Positions 22,123-32,393 of a DNA stretch of 64,000 nucleotides are shown piece after piece; positions within the stretch are counted from its first letter, which is position 1; the number at the start of each line of letters is the position of its first letter. Source of the stretch: Strix aluco (Eukaryota > Chordata > Aves > Strigiformes > Strigidae); NCBI RefSeq assembly GCF_031877795.1, contig NC_133942.1, positions 3,720,001 to 3,784,000 on the forward strand, read 5' to 3'. The notes under the pieces were generated by a model. That model searched no databases. It was not told the DNA's origin and worked only from the letters and a program-made list of their open reading frames with translations. A program made the translations under genes and the position numbers.

Positions 22123-25100
22123 GTGCCGAACCGAGGCGGGGCGGGGTGCGGGGGGCGGATCGGAGCGGAGCGGATCGGGCCGGGTCTGCCCTGCCCGGCC
22201 CCGGGCCGCGGGGCCTGACCGCCCCCCTTCCCCCCCCCCCCCAGCTGTACTACCAGGTGCTGAACTTCGGCATGATCGTCTCGTCCGCCCTCATGATCTG
22301 GAAGGGGCTGATGGTGGTGACGGGCAGCGAGAGCCCCATCGTGGTGGTGCTGAGGTAAATCCCGCGGGGGGCGGGGAGCGGGGGGGCGGTGTGTGCAGAC
22401 CGGAGCTGGTTCAGCGCTGGCGCCGCGGGGTGAGGCCCTGGGTGGGGGCTGCAGAGCCGCGGGCCCGGCCCGCAAAGGAGGGGGGTTACCGGGGGAATGG
22501 GGCGGCTGGAGGCTCCCTGGGAACAGGAGCCAGCAGTGTGCCCAGGTGGCCAAGAAAGCCAACGGCATCCTGGCTTGTATCAGCCATAGCGTGGCCAGCA
22601 GGGACAGGGAAGGGATCTTACCCCTGTGCTCGGCACTGGTGAGGCCGCCCCTCGATGAGTGGGTTCAGTTTTGGGCCCCTCACTCCAAAAAGGCCATTGA
22701 ATGACTCGAGCGTGTCCAGAGAAGGGCAACGGAGCTGGTGCAGGGTCTGGAGCACAGGTCTGATGGGGAGCGGCTGAGGGAACTGGGGGGGTTTAGTCTG
22801 GAGAAGAGGAGGCTGAGGGGAGACCTCCTGGCCCTCTACAACTCCCTGAAAGGAGGGTGCAGAGAGGGGGGATGAGTCTCTTGAGCCAAGGAACCAGCGC
22901 CAGGCCAAGAGGGAATGGCCTCAAGCTGCGCCAGGGCAGGGTCAGACTGGCTCTTAGGAAGGATTTCTTTGCAGAAGGGGCTGTTGGGCGTTGGAATGGG
23001 CTGCCCAGGGCAGGGGGGGAGTCCCCATCCCTGGAGGGGTTGAAGAGTCGGGTTGACCCAGCGCTGAGGGATCTGGTGGAGTTGGGAACGGTCAGCGTGA
23101 GGTTCATGGTTGAACTGGAGGAGCTTCAAGGGCTTTTCCAACCCAGATGATTCTGGGATTCTGTGAACACGTGTTCTCGTGTGGTGCCGAGGGAAGGGGA
23201 AGCAGGTCTGGCAGCCTCAGGTAAAAGTAGCATCTTGCCCTAATGCTCCTGTCAGCTGGCTGGGTTGTACGGTAGAGAGGTGGGTCTGAGGAGGGGGAAA
23301 GTGGAGGAAGGACTTCAAAGAAATATGGCAAGAGCACAACCAGGTGTTTCTGGATCATACCAAAACTCCTGGAGGAATGCTCAGCGGTGTGGGTGAAAGG
23401 GCCTTGAAAAAGGAAGGTCTTGAAGCAGGGGGTGATGAGCCTGTTGCTTGAGGGGGATTTTCCCTGTATGAAAGCAATGTCTGTGGCAGAGCTCGTCTTC
23501 TCATCAGGGCTAATGGCACTTCCCGTAGTAGAAGCTGTGGTAGCAGAACATCGCGGCACACTGGTACCTCCTGCCGTGCCTGTCTGTGCATCTTGCTGCT
23601 GCTACAGAGATAGTTGAAGTATGTGGCGAGTCTTGGTAGCAAAAAGGAAGTTGAAATCTTTGAGATGCCAGGGAATAAACTCATATAGTGAGGAGCTGTT
23701 GAGTTCTTTAAATAGGGGCTGGCTTGCTGAAATTCCCAGTGAGCTTTATTATGTGTTACATTACGTCCTGAAAAGCATCCACTAACTCTTCTTTCACAGC
23801 TGCTTGGTTTTTTCCTGGCCTTCTAGTAAGCTGTGACATGGCAGGGAAAAGAGGAGCCTTAGCTGTACTCTTTGGTACAAGCATTACCACTGTGTGACGG
23901 GCTATGTTTTAGGTGTTGCATGTTGCCCTCGCAGAAGTGCTGTGCAGTAGCTGCTCCCACCCTCCTCCTGCCTGGGACAAAGTCCCGTGGCTGAAGTTCC
24001 TGGGCAGCCGTCGGATGCTGGCGTGGATATTGCACAGGAGTTTGTTCTGTGGCCATGCTGGCCTTTCTAATTACCACACACCATCTAACAAACTCCCTCC
24101 TGATGGCTCTGTGAAGTACAGGGGAGATGTTTCACGCTGTTCCTCCCAGTGGGTAAGACAGAGGCCATTGGGTCACATCAATGTGATCTTCTGTTCTGAA
24201 TAGCAGCTTCTGCTCTGTCTCAAGATAAAACACGAATATAGCCGGTACTTAAAGTTCATCGCTGTGTTTTGTACTGCATTACTCGTTTGGAATTAAGAAG
24301 GTTAAGTATTTTGTAACAATTGCCATTTACAAGACAGGAGAAGAATAACTTGAATAGCAGTGCCTGAAATGAAATCATTAAGCAAAGCGATGAATCACAA
24401 TAACAAATTTTTAGCACACCCGTCTGTCTGTTCCAGATGGGAATACAAGAGCCTGTATGTTTTCAGTGCTTTGTTCATGAGGATGATCTATCTACCTGCA
24501 AAAACTAAAAATGAATTAAATCTAAAAAGCTTCCCACCGCTGCAGTGCTGCCACTGTAGCCCTACCGATGAAGAGCTCGGAAGTTGAGAAGATGCTGCTT
24601 GTCATCAGGTTTGTTGTTCTTAAGAAAGCAGAATGCTGTCCCCATTTCGTGTGCTTTTAAGCCCGGCTGCTGGCAGCGCTCTGTTCCCAGCTAATCTAAA
24701 CTGCTGGTAGTGTGGTGATTGAAAATCTGACTGAATAGAGGTTAGACACCTGCCTGGTTTCCAGGGTGGTTTTCTTAGGAGCTCTTCATTGAGGTTCTTG
24801 TGAGATTTTTCTTAAAGGACTATAAACTCCAAAAAGCTGATTCTGAGTGTTTAAACACTGTTCAATTGCTCTTCTCTTTTTCAGTGGAAGCATGGAGCCT
24901 GCGTTTCACAGAGGAGATCTTCTGTTCCTCACAAACCGAATTGAAGATCCAATCAGAGTGGGAGAAATTGTGGTCTTTAGGATAGAAGGAAGGGAAATTC
25001 CTATAGTCCATCGTGTCCTGAAGATTCATGAGAAGTATGTCAAGAATTTGAGGGGTTGTACTGCAGATGTTTAGCTAAATTGTATTTTTCCCTATCTCCT

Positions 25101-28100
25101 TGGGTAAATGAATGGGTGGGATGTCAGTAACAGATATCCAGGTGCTGCAGGATTTTCAGACGTGGGAATTTCAGACAGACAGAATCTGCCCTCCTTGGTT
25201 TACTTGTAAATACCATCCAGCAGAATGCACAAGCTGGGGAGTCTGTGCCAGCATCCTGGACTCCCCGTGTCACTTCGTGTCTCCTGTGCCATCATTTCCA
25301 TCCCACGCAGCTGTGTTACGTTGCTGTGTTCTCTTCTCTAGGTGTGGCTGCATTTGTGTGTGTGAAGTGACTCTTGTTTGTGGAGGTAGAACTTATGGAA
25401 GAAGGGTATTTTTTGTGTAGTGTGCATTATTTTAAAGCTTGTCTTTATGGTCCTGGTTCCTGCTCTCATGCAGAGGCAGGGTGTTTCTTCTCATCTCTGT
25501 AGGAAGTTTTGTGGTGTTATGCTCGGAGTCTCTGTATGTGCTGTGCCCTCCGTGTACTGTTCATTCTCTAAACGTTTAGCAGGTTGTGTGTCTGCAGGAA
25601 TGAAGCGCGGTCACTCTGGGTTGGTTGCTGAACAGGGCTTAGTTTCCCAAGCAAGGCTTCCTCTGCAGCTGTGAGCCTTCCTGTTTTGTGGACAGAACTG
25701 TGACTGCTCCAGGCTGGTCTGTGGTGATATGAGCCAGCCCCGTGAGGCTTCTGAGTGAGAACTAAGTCTTGAACTGGATCACTGGTTCTTCAGGTCAGCT
25801 CCGAGAGGGCAAGCGGTTGGATGGGGTCCCAGCATCTGTTTCTGCTGAGTATGAATGAAGTGGAGCTCTACCAGCACCCAGAGATTGGTTCCGAGGTTAG
25901 GTGAATCTATGTAGAGGTGGCATTTGAGGATTGCTGTAGTCAAGTGAGGTTGGTGGCATAGAGAGGGTCCCTTCCCCTAAGTGTTCGTAGCAGCCACAGC
26001 TGTTGGGACACAGACCGTTTGTCTGGCCCAATGCCAAGGCCGACCAGCTTTGTGCACAGAAATAGTCCAGAGGAAGTCCTGGCTATGAGAGGGTGGCACC
26101 TCTCCCAGCAGGCAGAGCAGATTCTTTGCTGTTCAGATTTATTACGCACCCAAAACTTTTAACAGTGTCAGTTTTCAAAGTACTGTTCTTTGATGCCACT
26201 AATTTAAAAATAAGATCAGTACACTTGACAAATTTGATATCTAACTTTTGCATGGGCACTTTCTGTGATGTCTTGGGAACTCTTTTAAGTGAAACATCAC
26301 TTTCCTCCTCCCCTATTGCATGCTAAAGGCTCCAGTGCTGCTGTTTGGGCTGATTATTGAAGAGGCAAGAAAGGTCAGGGTCTTCTCTCTCTGCTCTCAG
26401 CCAGTGCATGGGAAGGAGGAGCAGAAATGTGTGTTCTGTGTGGCAGTTCATCTCCAGATATCACCCACCCCTCGTTTTTAGCCTGGCTCTATCTCAGTAC
26501 TAGGTATTAAGGTAGCCAGCGCTTTTTTCTTAAAAAAAAAAAAAAAAGTAACAAGACCACAGTGCCAACCCTAGATTCTGTGAAGTAGAGTCATTCTCCG
26601 GTATTTTAGGTTCCATTCAAATAAAATGACCAAACACAAACCTGATCTTTATGTTAGGAGAGATAAAACTGAAAAATCCATACCGTGACCTGAAGCTGTG
26701 CGCTGAAGGCAGGACTCGAGTATCAGTTGCTTCTTTCACTCTTCTTTAAAGAATATTTTTCTGGTACAGTTTTGGAATGAAAGAGTGTCTTCTGAATGGT
26801 TGGAGTTTCCCATTTCTTCATGTAGTTATGGACTGAATATGAAAACTGTGAAAAGTCTGTGAAAGCTGACAGCAGTGTCAAAATGAAGGAAAACAGAAAC
26901 TGACTTTTTGGCAGCTCAGGTCCCAGTTCACATCAGTATTGTTTCAATGACAAGATGGTTTTTACTTGCTAGCCCTTTCTTCTTTGTTCAGAGCAAAATT
27001 GAGTTCACTCTTTGTCACTAAACACAAAGTCTGTGGTCAAAATTTACTTAGTGGTTTTGGTGCAGGACAGCCAGACCAGATTTCATTCACCTTTCAGACA
27101 GCAGAGCAACTGTGCTGTGGGCTTCTCGCACCGCTTCGTGATAGAGCGTTGAATCTGCTCAATGAGATGGTGTGCTCCTACTCCATCAGTCTTCAGAGCT
27201 GAAACTACATTATCTGCACCTTTGGGTATCTTCATCTTTATCCAGACTGTATCTCTAAGCTCCTAGAGGGTTTGTTTTCCCACACTATGACCCAAATGTC
27301 CTTTGAAGAAAGATCTTTTTTTCCCCTTTGTTTCCTTCCAAGCTTCTTCTGTCAAGTAACACGCGGTGGTGTTCAGGCACGGTGAGTACAGCGTGAGCTC
27401 TGAGGACCTCCCGCCTGCTTTCCCCAGTTGCATCTGATCTGTCGTTTCTGTGAGGAAGCAGCGAGCGCTCTCCCGCTCAGCATCTGCCTTCAGACGCCGC
27501 AGGGAGGTGACGGTGGCCAACCGGTCCCTCCGGAGTGGCACCAACTGCTGCTTGGAATTCTGCGGGCGCTGCTGGCTGCCCCGCGAGCTGGATGGAAACG
27601 ACTGGGAAAGGATGTGGAACGTGGTGTAGAAGCTAGGCCATAACAGCAGCTGTTGCCAGGTCATAGCAAAGGTTCATCTGCTCCGGGACCCTGTTTCTGG
27701 CAAGCGAACTAATTCATCTAAGCATGAATTAAACACTAGAGAGAGTATGTAGCAATAATTCCTCTGCTTTCTGCAAATTGCGCTTTCAAGCACAAAGTCA
27801 CAGTTCTTTATTAATAGCCTCCTTTTTCTTTTTTACGTGGAGTATCTGGTCACTTTTTGAACTGGTACAAATTTTTGGCATCCAAAATATCCTTCCAGAG
27901 AGACGTGGTTCAGTTTGCACTGTTGTTAGTTCTGCATAGCACCTTCCCTGTCTTGTTTTAACCTGTTACCCCTGAGTTTCATTTGATGCCCTCTAGGTTT
28001 GGTGTTGGAAGAGGCAGTGAAAAGTGGTTTGATTGTTGCTGTCTGCGTCATTTGTATTGAACTACCATCATATCTCCCATCAGTTCTGTCTTTTCCAGGC

Positions 28101-29669
28101 TGAAGAGTCCTGGTCTGTTGTTTCTTGTATGGAAGTGGTTCCAGACCTTGTTATCCGTTTCTGAACCTTTGCCAGTTCTTCTCTCCATTTCAAAAAAGGA
28201 TGTAGGGGGTTCAGAACTGCAGAGATCATTCAAGATGTAGGCACATCGTGAGTTCATGCAGTATCATAATGGTATTGTTTGTTTTGTTCTGTCCCCCTTT
28301 CCTAATAATCTCTAAGTTCCAGCTTGCTTCTGACCACTACTGAGTAGAACTGTATGCTTTAACCCCCCAGTCTCCTTCTGGGTGGTAGTACAGAGCCCAG
28401 AACCCACCGTTTGTGTGTGAAGCAAGAGAAGCGTCAACATGAGAGAGGTTAAAAGCAAAGAGGCAATAGCTGCACCTTCGCTAGAGGTGGCTCATCCTGC
28501 TGGTTCTGTTCTTAAACTCTGCCAGAAAGCTTGGCTGGGGCCAGAATTCATTCTTTTGTTGGCAGTTATTTCCCAAACTGTCCGCTTTCCTCTCCATTTG
28601 ACAGTTTCCCTTTTTCATCCTGCTTGAACATGTAGGACACGATTGCTTCTTAATATCTTTGTGTTAGTCTCCACACGCTTGTTCTAGAACAGCTTTTGAT
28701 AAGTTCTTTTTCTCTGACTTACCAGGCTCTCTTGTCTTTCCAGGCAAAACGGTGACATCAAATTTTTGACAAAGGGAGACAATAACGCGGTTGATGACAG
28801 AGGGCTGTACAAACGAGGGCAGCACTGGTTGGAGAAAAAGGACGTAGTAGGACGAGCAAGAGGGTAAGTGGAGTTGAAAAAGATGTGGCTTCCGCACTGC
28901 CCTCCCCCATTGCCATCTGTTAATCCCCACCTCCTCTTGAACTCTCCCTGCTGGGTTTTTGTGACCTGCCTGAAAGCATTTCAAAAGGTACTGTGGAGAG
29001 TTAAAAACCAGAGGTAGTTCAGTTCTTAACTTGGCTTAAGCAAAGGTATCAAGCTGTGAGCTGCGTCCCGAGATTTTGCTGGTGGATGGACACCGGTGCA
29101 AAGGCAGTGCACGCTCAGGCGTGATCAGAATTTTCATGGAAATTACTCTGCAAGGCAGAGTCTTTGCAGGCAGGCGAGATCTGAGCAAGGCAGAGGCTGA
29201 AACACGCTCTAGGACTGGTTGTCACTCAGCCCCCACTGCCGTGGCTTCCCTGCTTGGGAGGAGAAGCCCCGGGTCTGCTGGCTGTAGCCATCAGCATGCT
29301 TGAGTGGCCCTCCCTCTGTACAAGTGCCAGGGCAGTGCTGCTCCCGTATGTGCCCTTGAATACTGTTTGTTTTAATAAAACCTTTATTCTTGTAGATTTG
29401 TGCCCTATATTGGAATAGTGACTATCTTAATGAACGATTATCCAAAATTTAAGGTAAGAGCTCTTCCATTTTCTGCCTGCTTCTCCCACCCCAGCTAAAA
29501 TGATTTCATGAGAACTTTATATGCACAGGCAGAACCGTTTGGCCTGTGTGTTTGCTGTCGTTACTGCAGCTTTAGATGTGAATGTGCGCTCTTGGGCCTT
29601 GTCTTCTTTCTCTTACAGTATGCAGTCCTCTTTTTACTGGGTTTATTTGTGCTGGTCCATCGAGAGTAG
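22072..29669 (+). CDS. SEC11A: Signal peptidase complex catalytic subunit SEC11A (6 exons)
   Basis: Joining 22072-22122, 22245-22354, 24885-25034, 28744-28863, 29396-29453 and 29619-29669 gives 540 nt: 179 codons plus stop, the same length as I recall for human SEC11A. The product is the ER-membrane serine protease subunit that cleaves signal peptides from secretory proteins inside the signal peptidase complex. Visible features are one N-terminal membrane segment (about residues 20-40), Ser56 in SGSMEP, His96 in VHRV, Asp122 in AVDDRG (family catalytic residues), and a C-terminal hydrophobic stretch. The start [17 protein letters not shown] matches the family. All splice sites are GT-AG and in phase, and nothing is broken. 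SEC11C is the paralogue, but sequence and neighbours favour SEC11A. Confidence 0.97.
22245..22354 (+). CDS. SEC11A: SEC11A exon 2
   Basis: The acceptor is a C-rich tract ending CCAG. The exon encodes [20 protein letters not shown] and onward to SPIVVVL, the membrane anchor region. The donor is GTAAAT at 22355. It ends with AG of the split Ser54 codon. Confidence 0.97.
22355..24884 (+). other. SEC11A intron 2, carrying a CR1
   Basis: This 2.5-kb intron starts inside the CpG island. It contains a young CR1 3' copy (22515-23166), annotated separately. The remainder (23170-24884) is unassigned single-copy-looking sequence with no exon features. Confidence 0.85.
22515..23166 (+). mobile_element. 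CR1 LINE copy A, 5'-truncated, sense
   Basis: The sequence starts at the ORF2 segment that reads [20 protein letters not shown] and continues to the CR1 3' end, with ATTCT(G)-type tail units around 23149-23165. It is nearly identical along its length to copies at 45046-45660 and 54574-55221. The RT frame is interrupted by TGA at 22702-22704 (CGA in the 54574 copy), and there is a frame change at the G run near 22870. It is a young, dead-on-arrival insertion inside SEC11A intron 2. Confidence 0.95.
24885..25034 (+). CDS. SEC11A: SEC11A exon 3 (Ser56 and His96)
   Basis: The first base completes Ser54. The exon then reads [20 protein letters not shown] through [13 protein letters not shown]. 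It holds the nucleophile Ser56 and His96 of the family's catalytic set. The acceptor is TTTTTCAG and the donor GTATGT at 25035. Confidence 0.97.
25035..28743 (+). other. SEC11A intron 3
   Basis: This 3.7-kb intron contains an old CR1 remnant on the minus strand (27950-28260) and an A run near 26526-26546. No exon or RNA gene is recognised in the rest. Confidence 0.82.
27950..28260 (-). mobile_element. Old CR1 LINE fragment (ORF2 C-terminal region), antisense
   Basis: On the minus strand the segment translates to a degenerate but recognisable CR1 ORF2 C-terminal block, including [20 protein letters not shown]. This matches the [12 protein letters not shown] motif kept in the younger CR1 copies here. 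It is much more diverged than copies A-D and so is an older insertion. Confidence 0.75.
28744..28863 (+). CDS. SEC11A: SEC11A exon 4 (Asp122)
   Basis: The exon reads [20 protein letters not shown] and then [19 protein letters not shown]. It contains the family's catalytic Asp122 and the conserved KGDNN block. The acceptor is TTTCCAG (ends 28743) and the donor GTAAGT at 28864. Confidence 0.97.
29396..29453 (+). CDS. SEC11A: SEC11A exon 5
   Basis: The exon completes a Gly codon and reads [19 protein letters not shown], the conserved block before the C-terminal hydrophobic segment. The acceptor is TTCTTGTAG and the donor GTAAGA at 29454. Confidence 0.96.
29619..29669 (+). CDS. SEC11A: SEC11A exon 6 (C-terminus)
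   Basis: The exon reads [16 protein letters not shown] followed by TAG at 29667-29669. This is the conserved hydrophobic C-terminal segment of SEC11A. The acceptor is TCTCTTACAG. Confidence 0.96.
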   Translation, partial: YAVLFLLGLFVLVHRE

Positions 29670-30095
29670 CCTCTTGCACTGAAGTACGAGGTGAAGGTGC
29701 CATGGATTTTTTAGAGGAACGTTTTTGGTAGATGATGGTCCGATGTGCCAGGAGGAAGAAGAAAACATGCATTTCAAAGCTTCTTGCCAGTTTGGGTTTG
29801 TTTTGTTTTTTTACTGCGTAAGGGCAAATGTTTGTCACAGTATTTCCAATGGTTTGTCACATTTTAGCATTTTTAGTGACTTTTTATATTAAAAATTTAA
29901 GCCAAACTGTTCAGTGTTTGTATTTTGAAGCTGAGCTTCCTCTTGAAGTGCCTACAGGACTGTGTCCTCTAAGTCTGTGCCTCCGCTGGGCAAGCGTGAC
30001 CTCTCCCTGTTCTGGCTGAACTGTCAAATGGTGAGCTGTGGAGGTGGTGTTTTTTCCGATAGAACTGGAATAAAGATTTTGCATCTTGCCCGATA
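29670..30095 (+). other. SEC11A: SEC11A 3' UTR with two poly(A) signals
   Basis: ATTAAA at 29888-29893 is followed by a GT-rich stretch. A canonical AATAAA at 30069-30074 probably marks the main 3' end, with cleavage near 30090. No other gene is visible here. Confidence 0.75.
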
Positions 30096-30603
30096 CGAGC
30101 CCTGCCACGTTCTTCGTTACTGCCCTGCAGAGTGCAGCCTCGTTGCCCAGTTTTCCTTAGGGGGTACCTGGGCTTTGCTGGTGCAGACTGACTCCTAGAA
30201 CCTGTCCTCTCTCTACAGAACAATAGCAGCTGCTCCTCTCCTTTGTTTTTGGAGAGTAAGCAGTCCTGAGCTGTAGATCTGTTCAATATTTCTATGTTTC
30301 TGTAAATAACACTGAAATAATCTGCTTAAAGGCTACAGGGTGTTTTGGGCAGAAGATGGCAAAGGATTACTTTGTGCATAAGCTGTCATTGCGGCACTAG
30401 GTAACCAAAGAATTGAGATGAGAAATACCCCTAGCTGTTTGGCAGGGACGATCTAGTAGGATGCAATAGTAAATTTTTTTTATTTTTGGAAACAGGGTTT
30501 AGGTCTCTGATGATCCCTGCAGCTGGGCGCATCTTACAGCTCACCTGAAAGCTACAGAAAGGCTGAGCCCCCATGGCCCTGAGGTCTGAAAGAAGAAACC
30601 ACT
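30096..30603 (+). other. Intergenic, nothing recognised
   Basis: This is unassigned sequence between the SEC11A poly(A) signal and a minus-strand CR1. I see no coding region, RNA gene or repeat beyond short T runs. Confidence 0.6.
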
Positions 30604-32390
30604 TCATAGAATCATGGAATGGTTTGTGTTGGAAGGGACCTTAAAGATCATCCAGCTCCAACCCCCCTGCCATGGGCAGGGCCACCTTCCACTAGCCCAG
30701 GTTGCCCAAAGCCCCGTCCAACCTGGCCTTGAACCCTTCCAGGGAGGGGGCAGCCACAGCTTCTCTGGGAAACCTGTGCCAGTGCCTCACCACCCTCACA
30801 GGGAAGCATTCCTTCCCAATAGCTAATCTAAATCTACCCTCTTTCAGTTTAAAACTGTTACCCCTTGTCCTGTCACTACACTCCCCGATCGAGTCCCCAT
30901 CCTGCAGTCCAGGGCAGTGAGCTTGCTGGGTGCCCTCTGTGCTGTCCTAAGGACCTTCAACTCCCCCATTTCATGGTCACCGCAGCCAAGGCTGCCCTTG
31001 AGCTTCACACTCTCCCTTGTTGGTGAGAATAAGGACCAGCACAGCCCCTCTCCTCATTGGCTTTTCTATCACTTGGAGGAGGAAGTTACCATCAACGCAT
31101 TCCTGACCCTCTGGGATTGCTTGTGCCCTGCTGTGCTGTCCCTCCAACAGATATTGGGGTGGTTGAAGCCCCCCATGATGACCACGGCTGGTGAATATGG
31201 GGCTGCTCCTCTCTGTAGAGGGCCTTCAGTCTTCCTGGTTGGGTGGCTGGTAGCAGACCCCCACTATAACGTTTCCTGTTCCTGCCCTCCCTTTGATCCC
31301 GACCTGTGAGCCCTCGGTCGGCTCCTCACCCATCCCCAGGCAGAGCTCCCTGCACTCCAGCTGGTCACTGACACAGAGGGTGACCCCTGCTCCTCGTCTC
31401 CCCTGCCTGTCCTTCCCAAAGAGCCTGTGTCCTTCCACCCCAACACTCCAATCGTAGGAGCTGTCCCACCACATCTCCGTGATGCCAGTAAGATCGTAGC
31501 CCTGCGGGTGTGTGCACATCTCTACCTCCTCATGTTTATTCTCCGTGCTACGTGCATGTGCATGGAGGCATTGAAGTTGGGCTGCGATGGAGCTGACTCT
31601 CTAGCTGGAATTCCTTTGTGCTGCTCCTCAGGTGCTCTCCTGCTGCCCTGGGACCCTTCTCCGGGCTCTGGGCATCTATTGTTGCCACTGGTATCAAGCT
31701 GGTAGGGGTAGGATGGATTGTGGTTCCCTTCCCACAGCAACTTCGGTGTAAATCCCTCTTCACCAGCTTGGCAAGCCCGTGGCTGAAGATGCTCCTCCCC
31801 TTCTCTGACAGATGGGCCCCACCAGCCCCCAGCAGACTGGGTTTCTCAAAGCGAGTCCCATGGTCTAAGTAGCTGAACCCCAGCTGTGGCACCAGTCCCG
31901 TAACCAGCTGTTGATCTGCTGGATTCAACTGGCCCTTTCAGAGCCCTCACCTTTGACCTGGAGGACTCATGAAAAAGCTACCTGTGCTCCAGAGTCCCTT
32001 ACTGCCACTGCCAGGGCTCTGGAATCATAGAATGATAGAATCATAAACTGGCACTGCTTCCTGATACTCCTCAGAGGGCTCCTGGCTGCATTGTTGCTGC
32101 CCACGTGAAACAGCAGCAGTGGGTAACAGGCAGTGGACTGCCCAGGCTCGGCAGCCCCTTGGGGACGTCCCTGACAGCAGCCCCTGGGAAGAGCACAGCT
32201 CGCTCTCGAGTGCGACAGGTCAGCAGGCGGGTGGGTGCCTCCGCACCTCTCAGAAGAGTCGCCTACTGCTGTCACCCTTTGCCTTTTCTTGGTTGTGCTG
32301 GTTGTTACAGGGGAGCAGACCGGGCTGCGTTACTCAGCTCCAGTGTCAATCCTGATGGGACGGGTCTTTCCTCTTCAGTCTGCAAAGCAC
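30604..32390 (-). mobile_element. CR1 LINE with RT region deleted (ORF1 esterase + EN + 3' end)
   Basis: Read on the minus strand, there is an ORF1 segment with an SGNH/esterase layout: GDSS, then FHVGSNNAARSPLRS, then GAHLSEKGRSIFSHGLAKL. An endonuclease segment follows (GYDLTGITEMWWDSSYDWSV, then GKDRQGRRGAGVTLCVSDQL). At about 30890 the EN end (GCGDHEMGELKVLRTAQ) passes directly into the CR1 3' terminal block, so essentially the whole RT is missing. It ends on the plus strand at 30604 in the CR1 tail. Frames are broken in several places. The 5' limit is cut by, or hidden behind, the LTR that starts at 32394. Confidence 0.82.
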
Positions 32391-32393
32391 CGT

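Larger units (their letters stand above)
21940..22500 (+). promoter_or_regulatory. SEC11A: SEC11A CpG-island promoter core
   Basis: Very high G+C with dense CpG and several GC-box-like GGGCGGG stretches surrounds SEC11A exon 1 and intron 1. A weaker GC-rich shoulder extends back to about 21170. This is the usual arrangement for a housekeeping gene with dispersed start sites. No strong TATA box is visible apart from the A/T-rich AAATAAAAG at 21925-21933. Confidence 0.75.
21978..24944 (+). other. Upstream overlapping ORF in SEC11A mRNA (104 codons, spliced)
   Basis: The ATG at 21978 lies in a perfect consensus context (GCCGCCATGG). Read through the same spliced exons as SEC11A (21978-22122, 22245-22354, 24885-24944), it stays open for 104 codons and stops at TGA 24942-24944. 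It is out of frame with SEC11A. The N-terminus is basic (RRKRKRGR). Whether it is in the mRNA depends on the start site, which I cannot see. If it is, SEC11A would need leaky scanning. No known domain is recognised. Confidence 0.4.

Noticed and set aside
21687-22568. 293-codon minus-strand ORF
   Set aside because: It is antisense to SEC11A exons 1-2 and the CpG island. It is compositional only.
26526-26546. A run as the tail of a processed retrocopy
   Set aside because: No exon-like or gene-like sequence precedes it, and no target duplication is evident. It is treated as a homopolymer.
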